From Circinella umbellata (lineage: Eukaryota > Mucoromycota > Mucoromycetes > Mucorales > Lichtheimiaceae): a stretch of 64,000 nt of DNA. The translations under genes were made by a program, and so were the position numbers. This document shows, piece after piece, positions 36,440-45,589 of the stretch (position 1 is its first letter; each line of letters opens with the position of its first letter). Under the pieces are notes generated by a model, which did no database searches, was not told the DNA's origin, and saw only the letters and a program-made list of their open reading frames with translations. The stretch spans positions 186,001-250,000 of the forward strand of contig JAIWNF010000005.1 in NCBI GenBank assembly GCA_025093555.1, written 5' to 3'.

Positions 36440-37966
36440 TTAGCGTTGGTGATGCTTGCGTTTTTTTGGAGAGATCTTTGGATTAGAAAATACAGATTTG
36501 TCACTGTCAGAGGATGAACTTGAGGAATAATCATTTGTCGACAGGAAATTTCGCTGTTCATTAGTAAAATGGTTAAGTAGCTCTCCTAGTTCAAACAATT
36601 TGGAGATAAAGGTTGGTATGGTGGATGGGAATAAAGTTGGTCTGACGGGAATATAAAATTTGGTTTCAAGCTTGAAGACAAACACATCCCACATTGGCAT
36701 TGATAATGAGTAAATATAAACTTGATTATAATAAACATGAATTCCGAAAAGTTTGAGCTAGCAAGCTGCTCTGAACGACGGTACACCCTTCATTGATATG
36801 ACAACCTTGAACAAGCTTTTTAGATTTTTGGCTAATTTAATTCTATCTCCTTTATAATGACTGAAATTGTCGGTGTGATTGTTAGGGGAACCGGAAACCT
36901 CAACAAGTCCAATATGGCCATCAACTGTCGTATTCTCAATAATGCCATCGATATTTGAACCAGGTAAGCGCGTATCATCCTCAGTTAAAGCACTGTTCTC
37001 GTAATCCTTCACAAGAAGTAATTTCTGTTCACCAGGTTTAAAGATCATGTCAGTACTATATGATTTCAATGTGAGGTCGATAAGTGGAGTAATAAATCTT
37101 GTTACGAATTCTGCTTCTGTCATCTCCTCTTTTAACCAGTCAAGTTACTCTCCATTGTTCGTGATCTTGACAAATAACTTCAATACCTTTATCACTATCT
37201 TTTTCTCCTTTCTGTCAACTGGCTTGTATAAACGAATTTTCTCCTTCTCTTGTTTAGCTAGTTTCTTCAAGTTGGGGGTTTCTTTTAGCAGATGACTTGC
37301 ATATTTTTTCATGGCTTTATTTTTCGTGTACTCGATTTCCAAATAATGTTCCATGTACGCAATAAGTTACTCCAGCTCATCTTTTAAGATAGATATACTC
37401 GCACAAGTCCCATTCTTCACAAGATCAATTATTCCATAAAAAAGTAAACTAGATAAATCGCTCAGTATGCCGAAGAGTCAAATAAAATAAATAAGATAAA
37501 AACTTACTCTTGACAATGAATTTCATTAATATACGTAGCACTTCCTCTGCATTCATTAATCTTGGCCTTGATAATAAATGCTTTGTCTACTATTGTCGTA
37601 TCTTGAGTGTATGGCAAATACAACTATGGAAATAATGGTGTCAATCATTAATACTGGTTTGATGTGCAATTTTAAAACTTTTTACCTCGTCTGCTACTTC
37701 CTGATTTATCATTTCATAAAAAGTCGTATGTTGCTTCTTTAGCATCCATTTGCATTCGCTTTCGTGCGATCTGGTTTGCGATATCATCCCAGTCTATCAC
37801 GTTTGAGTCCTTAACAAACTATACAAAAACAATTCAGCTTTATATTCAAAACTTTAGGGCTATATGTAGAGTATACCTTTTTTTTATTGTTGATTGCATA
37901 AGTATTACAAACCGAGCACCAATACTGCTTCAGATATTTCCAGGTAACAGGCTTATTGTAATCCAT
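36440..37966 (-). pseudogene. Decayed mucoralean repeat-family gene with PD-(D/E)XK-like motif
   Basis: On the minus strand, from ATG at 37964-37966 (MDYNKPVTWKYLKQYW) through several exons to a stop at 36440. Introns with GT-AG ends are still recognisable, for example between IHCQ and LLFYGIIDLVKNG near 37450-37510. A long frame (about 37440 to 36440) is interrupted in register by TAA at 37367-37369, TAA at 37145-37147 and TAG at 36758-36760; near 37720 there is also a frameshift (ATYDFL/YEMINQE). Conserved-looking blocks: EAEFVTRFITPLIDLTLKS, DGHIGLVEVSGSP, HYKGDRIKLAKNLKSLFK, YSLSMPMWDVFVFKL. The D...(E)V-S-G layout recalls a PD-(D/E)XK nuclease fold and a large repetitive family I remember from Rhizopus and Mucor. 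Function is not known to me. Confidence 0.6.
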
Positions 37967-37979
37967 CTTTATAATATAA

Positions 37980-38452
37980 TATTTTCATGATTGAGGAATT
38001 CGGATAATCTAAAAGTTTCTAGATTTGAAGCGTATTTTTCAACTACATCGGACATAATGCGTGACGAAGATTTTGCACGAAAGACGAGTTTTTTTATTTG
38101 TCGAAACACACTAATGAGCAATAAAACCAACCTCTGTTTTCAAAAAAAAGTGAAGCTTTCCATCATCAGGGATAGCATTAACATTTTTTTTGATACACCA
38201 TCTTTTGAATTCTTGTTGGCGATTCAAGTACTGATTGATGGTGTTTTGAGGACGACTTTGTCGAGCTGCGCTAAATGTCTCAAGGGCAGCGCGATACCTA
38301 GCATCTCTATAAGCTGCGTCTTCGTCATTTTCCATATCTGCTACAGCAGAATTGTTAAGAGACAACTCGTTCAGTCTAATATCTCTGTTTCTTTCCCGAT
38401 TCTGTGCAGGAGTGCCATTAATTTGTCTTCGACCGCTTCCAGAACCACCCAT
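37980..38452 (-). pseudogene. Fragment resembling the N-terminal domain of a Crypton-type tyrosine recombinase
   Basis: A 113-codon frame on the minus strand (38452-38111) starts MGGSGSGRRQINGTPAQNRE and contains TINQYLNRQQEFKRWCIKKN followed by DDGKLHFFLKTEV. That order (T-x-x-x-Y ... EFKRWC ... G-K-L-x-x-F-L-x-x-E-V) is what I recall for the core-binding (SAM-like) domain of fungal Crypton recombinases. After KTEV the frame breaks; another frame continues with VFRQIKKLVFRAKSSSR and stops by 37985. The catalytic R-H-R-Y domain is absent, so this is a remnant. It lies head to tail with, and directly upstream of, the PD-(D/E)XK-like relic. Moderate to low certainty on family. Confidence 0.4.
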
Positions 38453-39137
38453 GATTATTTCAGTAAAGTAAATGTAAAAGTGTTTTTTTTTAAAAAAAGT
38501 GACAAAAATTAAAAAGGAAACTCACAGCATTAACCAGATAAATAATCTCTTTTCATATATATATGCACATTCAAATTCGGAGTTTAGAGTGGGCTTTTAA
38601 TTCTGCCCACGATTGTACGATAACTACTCATCGATACTTGATAATATGATACAAAAGGGCACCATAATAATAAAATTACATATGTGTACAGATGATATTA
38701 TTCTTATTTATCAGGAAACTAATAATGAATATCTTTTACTTAAACCCTCTTGTTTATCAATGTAAGTAATACTATGATTAATGGAAGTACACAATATCGA
38801 TGTATGTTAACTTGATTTATACATTATTACAAATTGTGCCACCTTCATCTTTGTTTAATAGTCATTGTGCTTATTTTATGGTTTTTTACTACTAACATTT
38901 ATATTTTTCTTTTAGTAAAAAGGCTTAATCAGCTTTCGCATTATTTATCATTTTTATTTCACCCCTGTTATAATTTCGTACTCTATTTATATAATACGTA
39001 TAAATGTACAATATTTTTATTTTTAATTCATCATGTGCTTTTAGTAAGTTGAACAAGTTAATTCATTATCATTATACTACTGAACCAATAAGAAAACTAT
39101 TTAAAACGAAACAATAGCACCGGCTTTTTTAACGTCA

Positions 39138-40610
39138 TTATGTGTTGAAAACACAGTCATGGGGATAGCACGACCGCAGGATGGCATGACTTTTAGTGCC
39201 TGCCTTTTTTGTCGGAAAAAAATTATTTTTAACATCTTTAAAAGTTCTTTCTTTAAAAACTCTTTCCTCTAAACGAAGCTCTTTTTCAAGACATCTATCC
39301 CTGTATGTTTCAGCATGTCTGATCCAATCATTACAGTCTTCGACAGTAACATTAAGGTATCCATCAGCAATACGCGGTGTAAGGGTATCGCTTTCGTCAA
39401 GGGATTTTCTTCTGATGAGTTTTTTAATCTTCGACCAACATTCTTCTATGGGGTTGAGAAATAACATAAACAATGGTTTGTAGCCTCTTCTCGTAATCAC
39501 GTCAGTTACGATGAATTCTGAAGTTTCTTTAAAACAATAAACATTCCTTTTTTATCATGTTTGTCTAAAGTATCCATGACAACATCCTTAAATTTCACAA
39601 TATGGTATTCAATACGTTGTGCCTTTTGGAAGATCTTTGGACTTATCCAGATCCTGCGTGTTGGCCTTTCTTTTCTTATTTGCCTTTCTTTTTTTATTTG
39701 AAGTCTGGGAGAACTCTTTCTCAACTTTGGCCACGTCAGTTTTTTTCAATGATTCAGCTTTAAAGAAATTAATCACACACCAAATGGAGATATACATCCG
39801 GTGATGCTTATGTTTACACCTTTGTGTATGTACTTGAACCACTGCTGGATCGCCTTTTTTTGACCATGCACGTCCTCTAATCATTTGGGTATGAAACACA
39901 TTCCATAGACAAACAGACAATTAGTTTGAAATCCACTCCATTTGCTTTCCACTGTGTAATGATATCAAATCGTAGCTGAAGAGTACTTGGTGAATCTCTT
40001 TCTGCTGTATACTTTGTTGCTTGTTTCAAAGATAAAGCACACTTCTCTCGGATATGCTTATAGAGTCCGAGAATAGAAATCTCGAGCCTGGAAAATGCTT
40101 CACAAAGTTAAATTCTCGCCTGTTCAAGTATTATAGAGGCATTTTGATCGAAAAGCTGAATAAAGCTTTTTTGCTTTGTATGGCGATTTTCTAGAATTAT
40201 TTCCAGGTGGGAACGGCACCATCAATTGAATTGAATTCATTGATCAATTCATATGCAATACTTCGAGGTATACCACATTGTGCAGCAGCTTTTGGAATTG
40301 ACAAGCCTTCCTCTTATTTCAAATGTATAAATCGCTCTATTTGGTCTTGTCCATATTTTTTGTACCTCTTTATGTTATGTATTCCTTCAAAAATATAATT
40401 AACAGCTTCGATCATTCGTTCAATTTCTGCTTCCTTCATGCCATTGAAATTAACAATCATTTCATTGTTTCGATACCCAATGGCAGTACTTTCGAATTCC
40501 ATCCCATCATTGCTGTCGATATAACAGTAAGGTTCAGTTTGGTTGGTAGTTAATAAAGCCCATAGTTGTTCTTTCAAGCCTAATATTAAAAGGCCAGGAA
40601 TAACTCTCAT
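39138..40610 (-). pseudogene. Degraded Tc1/mariner-like transposase
   Basis: Minus strand. N-terminal part (40610-40200): a helix-turn-helix region YGQDQIERFIHLK, an in-frame TAA at 40314-40316, then EEGLSIPKAAAQCGIPRSIA. C-terminal part: FHTQMIRGRAWSKKGDPAVV (about 39910-39840), SLKKTDVAKVEKEFSQ, YHIVKFKDVVMDTLDKHDKK, then GYKPLFMLFLNPIEECWSK near 39475-39425 and ADGYLNVTVEDCNDWIRHAE, ending at 39138. The third catalytic acid is present in NPIEECW. The second, normally in a (M)DN-x-x-x-H block after GMFIV, is replaced by LKKLQNSS, and a PPYSP-like segment before FLNP is missing, so catalytic segments are deleted. Several frameshifts separate the pieces. I did not find clear terminal inverted repeats. 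Confidence 0.7.
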
Positions 40611-40700
40611 CTCAAAAAATAAAAGATATGATCTGAACTTAAAATAGAAAATAAATCTCCGAAAACCAAGTTAAGCACTGTATCCCTTGCGATAGTTTGG

Positions 40701-41515
40701 CCTAAGTTGTGTGCAACAGGCTTTGCTCTCTCTTTTGTTTTTAAAAGCTCAAGGATGACTCATTGCGCTTTGTCACTGCGTTATTTGTTTGAAAGAATAT
40801 AATCTATCTTGATGAAAGGTAATTAACTCTCATGCTTAGTCTTTCTCACATACCCAACGCTTAATTTTTAACGATGGCTCTGGTTTAGTTTAGGGTTTTA
40901 CAAATGTACGTAGCATCTATTAAAAGGTGCGCTTAGAGTAAAGGTTGTTGCATAGTTCGATTACGCTTTGCCTAAGTTGTGTGCAATAGGCTTTGCTCTC
41001 TCTTTTGGTTTTAAAAGCTTAAGGATGACTCATTGCGCTTTGTCACTGCGTTATTTGTTTGAAAGAATATAATCTATCTTGATGAAAGGTAATTAACTCT
41101 CATGCTTAGTCTTTCTCACATACCCAACGCTTAATTTTTAACGATGGCTCTGGTTTAGTTTAGGGTTTTACAAATGTACGTAGCATCTATTAAAAGGTGC
41201 GCTTGGAGTAAAGGTTGTTGCATAGTTCGATTACGCTTTGCCTAAGTTGTGTGCAACAGGCTGTGCTCTCTCTTTTGGTTTTAAAAGCTCAAGGATGACT
41301 CATTGCGCTTTGTCACTGCGTTATTTGTTTGAAAGAATATAATCTATTTTGATGAAGGTAATTAACTCTCATGCTTAGTCTTTCTCACATACCCAATGCT
41401 TAATTTTTAACGATGGCTCTGGTTTAGTTTAGGATTTTACAAATGTACGTAGCATCTACTACAAGATGCGTTTGGATTTACTCTCTCTTTGGTCTTAAAA
41501 GTTCAAGAGTGAATT
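40701..41515. repeat. Tandem array of a 270-bp unit, three copies plus a fragment
   Basis: Units begin CCTAAGTTGTGTGCAA at 40701, 40971 and 41241; spacing is exactly 270 bases. Copies 1 and 2 differ at only a few positions; copy 3 carries small changes (for example GAAGGT for GAAAGGT) and is cut short at about 41470, where a fourth partial copy starts near the TTTACTCTCTC motif. Each unit contains GATGACTCATTG, GGTTTAGTTTAGGG (TTTAGGG in copies 1 and 2) and CATAGTTCGATTACGCTTTG. No open frame runs through it. It resembles a satellite or an internal repeat of a mobile element. Confidence 0.93.
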
Positions 41516-42033
41516 ACCATGTTTTTTATTTTATTGTATTGGAAATTATAATAATAAAACGTCGTGCAAGCAGTTTCATGGATTATTTTGAACTAAAGGC
41601 TTACACTTTTCAATGCTTGGGCTTATTTAAATGCAAGTTATGTTGCCACAGCTGCTTGTATTGTGTAGATCCGTAAAAACTGTGGTGCTACGGAAAGGGG
41701 TATTTTGCAAGTGGATTCTGCTTTGCATAATAAATTGTTAGTATGGAAGTTACTGCCAACAACGGTAGGCTAAATCGGTTATAGATTCGCTCTTAGTAGC
41801 AGTGATGGAAAAATCCAATTCACATATAATGTAATTTAACAATATTTATATTCTAGTGAAACATTTTACATTGGATGACTTGTTTGAACTCAAGCTTTTA
41901 ATGATTTATAATCAATAAATGACAAGACTTGGAGTGATTTAATTCTTTAATCTTCTTCATCATCTAAGAACACCCACAATAATAATAACTGGATATTAGA
42001 TTAGATTTAATGTAGACTATTGAAGATTTTATT
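41516..42033. other. Spacer between tandem repeat and BRCT relic
   Basis: Contains a weak plus-strand open frame starting inside the last repeat copy that I regard as non-coding. Otherwise AT-rich DNA with no gene signal. Confidence 0.4.
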
Positions 42034-42450
42034 TCACATTCCATTTCTGCTTACTTGACCTCCAGCTGATCTTACAATCTGTTCCAAGGTAATTGTTTCA
42101 CTGTTTGATCCTAAAAAATAAAATTTATAAGCTTGAAATAAAGTTCGTGCTTTGTTTGGTGGATCAGTAGCTTGTCGACCTTTACGAGCTTCTTCAAGGC
42201 TATCTCGAAGATTAAACATTTGTTCTCTTTCGACTATTCTATCAACGAGAGGGAATTCATCAGCATTCAATAACTTTCCGTCTTAAACTGATGCATCCAG
42301 CCATTTTTTTTGTTGTAATCTTTTAATTTCAAGTTGATGGTAGATAAAAATTTGACTGTTCGTAATGTATTTCCATTTGTAATAAGATGAGTGGCCTTGT
42401 TTACATCTTCAGTTGAGGTAACATTTAATTTTTGAACTTCCTATGAACGT
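42034..42450 (-). pseudogene. Relic of a tandem-BRCT protein gene
   Basis: Minus strand. Upstream part (about 42430-42330) reads STEDVNKATHLITNGNTLRT then VKFL, a typical BRCT T-H-L-I/V segment; a frameshift in the A-rich stretch near 42305 leads to QQKKWLDASV, the BRCT tryptophan helix; after an in-frame TAA at 42283-42285 comes DGKLLNADEFPLVD and, at the start of a second BRCT, ARTLFQAYKFYFLGS and LEQIVRSAGGQVSR. The frame stops at 42034, in the middle of the second domain. BRCT pairs bind phosphopeptides in DNA-damage proteins (Rtt107/Brc1, PTIP, MDC1 types). Only a fragment is left; its 5' end lies 60-80 bases from the inverted repeat at 42513. Confidence 0.6.
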
Positions 42451-42512
42451 ATATCAAGCAGCTAGTGATCGCAATATAATGTGTGTGTATATATATGTGC
42501 TTGTGTATTCTA

Positions 42513-42567
42513 GTGCGATTTTTTTCAGGTGAAATTGAGGATTCATGCTGTTCAGCCGCCAATTAAT
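42513..42567 (+). repeat. Left terminal inverted repeat of a 3-kb module
   Basis: GTGCGATTTTTTTCAGGTGA followed by AATTGAGGATTCATGCTG and TTCAGCCGCCAATTA. Its inverse complement recurs at 45467-45520 with about five differences over 54 bases. A plus-strand open frame starts inside this repeat (42529), so the first residues of that frame are probably not genuine coding sequence. Confidence 0.75.
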
Positions 42568-44718
42568 TTGAGAAGAATAACAGTCAGTATAAGGGAAAAC
42601 AGTCGGTTTTTTATACATGTTTCTCTACTTCGTACCGAAAACCCCGATCAGTGTGTACCAACATCACCTTCCTTAATACCAAGTGAAAATGATACCTCTG
42701 TAATTCCTCAACGTAATCCTGATGAATATAGAGAAAGAAACGATGATTATACCGAAACAGCATCAATTGGTACATCTTCTTCTTCATCCGACAATGATTC
42801 CAATGATATACCAATTGCGCATGAATTAATTTCTACAGGAGGATCACAATATCTTCTAACTTTGACATCAGAACAGCAATATATCCAGTCGCATAATCCA
42901 AGAATTTTAAAAGATATTTTCCATCTCATGGATATGATCAAAGTTCCAAAAAAGCACCTTTTGGCTAAGGAATTCAAACGTCGCTTCGGAGATGCTCTAT
43001 TTGTTGCTAATAGTGAAGACCGTAACCGAATAGAAAAACATTTACGAACAATTAGCCATTCATGGAATTACATGCTGACTAAAAATCCTGCTTGGGTATT
43101 GCGCCGATGTAGAAGAGCAGTTCCTCAACCTGAAGATTTATACCCTGCCGTTCAAAATCTTTTTGCTGAATATGGTCCATTAGAATGTGATACCACTAAA
43201 AGACCTCGTTTCGACCATGAAACATGGAAGCAAGCCCGTCATGTTCTAAAGGCTATACGTATGGGAGAAGTATAAGACCCACCAGAAAGACCATTATATT
43301 TTAAAATGGGGGGGGGGTAGATAAAAACAATTTTCCAATGTATCGATGTAGTAGAGGTACTAATTCTCTTGAAGGAGGTGTGCATTAAAACATAATCCGA
43401 AAGTTTGGCTCGTTCGGTGCTGGCTCACATATGACCAACTGTATGTTAGCGGATTACCGATTACGGCACAATATTTGATGTATGTATTTGTACAAAAGCC
43501 TACCTAAATACTAGAATTAGAATTATTTATTAATTTTTCGTCCTGATATTCTTTTTTTAAACTGTAGGTTGGATCAAAAATAGACATGGTAGAAAACATT
43601 TAGGTCATTATGATCCGTGGTTAACACAAACTATCTCCAACTTAGAAGAGTCACTGCGATTGGATGATAAATCTAAAAAAAAGATACGATCCATCAGCAT
43701 CTCTCATAGTCAAGAATGCTTTGAAATTACGAAAGTCTGATGAGACATTTGGTATCACACCTTTTCCTCAGGAGATTGCTAGTAATATAAACATCAATAC
43801 TGTTAGCACGTAGAACTGCAATAATAATGGTTTAGATCCATTATTACCAATCAGATTAAGTACGCGATTAGTGTTGCTAATTGGAGCCACAAGTAACCAA
43901 AAAGGAAAAATGTACAAGTATATTGCTTCAAGGTTAAAAACCAGATATGCTGTAACTCCTATTCATACCCGCCAGGAATTCGTTTTATTTTCAAATATAA
44001 TACCCAGAAGTACAGATATATCAATTGATTGGAAGCAAAAAGCCCAACAATGGAATAGTAACCATGCCAATGGTAATGATATATTCTATAAAACACCTGA
44101 AAATCTCAAAGCACACTACAAATCTTGGTTTTCTGGTCAAGTGATAGACCGTACAATTACCAGAAATAGCACCGAATTGATAACCATGAGAGAACAGTTA
44201 CAGTCTCCTAATCGAAGCAATAATATAAGTATACCGCCGCCTCCAAAATACCAACTAATGCGACAATTACTTTATTGAATACCAACTCCTTTGTGCTTCC
44301 ACCTCCTATATTATCCAATGGCGTATCAAATTCTTCTTTATCAATAATTACAGCTCAACTGCCCCATTCAACATCTACACGCCAACAACAGCACCAGCCT
44401 TTCATTCCGCAACGTATACAGCCTTATATTCCACAAGATATACCATACTATCCGCCACCAACTTTCAGGCCACTTCAACCACCACTCTCATTTACACCGC
44501 CAATACCACCCTTAGTGCCACCAGCACCGCTAATACTCCCACAACATTCGCATATATCTTCATCACCTAATGTACTCACACATCGCTCATCGTCAACTGT
44601 AGTCCCTATTTCGACATGGGAATTACCACGAAAACGTACACGTACTTGTAGATGTGGCATTACAAACTGTAAAGGGCGCGCACAATCAAAGCTATCCCAA
44701 AATCGCAATCCTTCATAA
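42529..44718 (+). pseudogene. Broken gene of a repetitive fungal family (RGTNSLEGG motif)
   Basis: First long frame 42529-43275 has a Ser/Asp-rich part and a helical part (KVPKKHLLAKEFKRRFGDA, PAVQNLFAEYGPLECDTTKR, KQARHVLKAIRMGEV), stopping at a TAA in front of DPPERPLYFKMGGG. After a frameshift at the G run (43307-43317) the sequence reads MYRCSRGTNSLEGGVH, TAA (43386-43388), NIIRKFGSFGAG, MLADYRLRHNI. An intron with GT-AG ends follows, then LGHYDPWLTQTISNLEESL with more frame changes, then LIGATSNQKGKMYKYIASRL (43871 on) and IFYKTPENLKAHYKSWF, and a Pro-rich tail (44275-44718) ending in RTCRCGITNCKGRAQ, a C-x-C-x4-C zinc-binding-like knot. I remember the RGTNSLEGG and GHYDPWL blocks from a repeated family of mushroom and mucoralean genomes but know no function. 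Confidence 0.6.
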
Positions 44719-45099
44719 CCCCCAAAAAAAACATATTTTTATATTTGGTATAATCAAACATATATACCAATAACATTCTGTGCTTCTATTCTTTCAAAAA
44801 TAATCTATTCAATTTTCCTTTTATATCATTACATCACCATATCATTACTCTTTCTTTTGTACTTAATAAAAAAGCTTAAATTTGCTTATAGCTCAAATAT
44901 ACGTAATAAATTAAACTCGCAGTAGTAATATCAATTACGTATATATTTCTTTATTTTTCCATACAGGATGACATGCTTAGCTACTGTGTGCATATCATGG
45001 AAGTTTTAAAAGTTGAATATCAATGTTCGTTACTACACATCAATAATTTTTTACAAGGGTATCCTTGGTTATAGATATTCTGGTCATCCTCCTATTGAT

Positions 45100-45250
45100 A
45101 TAGTTGAAACCCATTATTCTGACGAACCCCATATATAAAGAAAAAGGTATTGATGGTGCTTGATATTTTCGCCACGATACTTTTGATTTAGCTAAAACCC
45201 ATTATTCTAACGAACATCATTAACAAAAAGAAGGATTTGAGGGTGCTACG
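45100..45250. repeat. Direct repeat, two units of about 88 bases
   Basis: AAACCCATTATTCTGACGAAC near 45107 and AAACCCATTATTCTAACGAAC near 45195, with flanking similarity (GGTATTGATGGTGCT versus GGATTTGAGGGTGCT). It lies inside the module bounded by the inverted repeats. Confidence 0.6.
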
Positions 45251-45311
45251 CGCCCTTCTAAAAAATTAAAGAATTAATTCCATCAGGCCCAGACATGTCA
45301 CACGGGCCCAA

Positions 45312-45470
45312 AATATATAGTAAATAATCTTACAGAAAATTCTTACAAAAAAATGACTAAGTAATTTTTTATACAAAATATATAGTGAATAATCTATACA
45401 AAAAAATGACCAAGTGATTTTTTATACAAAAACATATAGTGAAATATCTATGAAAAAAAATGACGAAGTA
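45312..45470. repeat. Three subterminal direct repeats
   Basis: Imperfect units of about 55-67 bases beginning ATATATAGTAAATAATC (45312), TATATAGTGAATAATC (45379) and CATATAGTGAAATATC (45433), each containing AAAAAAATGAC followed by AAGTAATT or similar. They abut the right terminal inverted repeat, where DNA transposons often carry transposase-binding repeats. Confidence 0.7.
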
Positions 45471-45520
45471 ATCGGCGACTGAACAGCATGAATCCTTAAT
45501 TTCATCTGAAAAAAACGCAC
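45467..45520 (-). repeat. Right terminal inverted repeat of the 3-kb module
   Basis: Plus strand AGTAATCGGCGACTGAACAG then CATGAATCCTTAATTTCATC and TGAAAAAAACGCAC, the inverse complement of the left repeat at 42513-42567. No matching target-site duplication is visible next to the two repeats. Confidence 0.75.
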
Positions 45521-45589
45521 CCATTTGTATCAAATACCAAGTATTATATTTACTTACTAAACTAGATAATATGGAATGTAATTATATCT

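Noticed and set aside
40655..40695. ATCTCCGAA...AAGTTAAGCA resembling the middle of 5S rRNA
   Set aside because: Only about 19 bases match, split by an insertion, and no other 5S segment is present around it.
40701..41515. Regular repeats as a possible CRISPR array
   Set aside because: The period is 270 bases with near-identical whole units and no short repeat plus unique spacer pattern; the host is a eukaryote.
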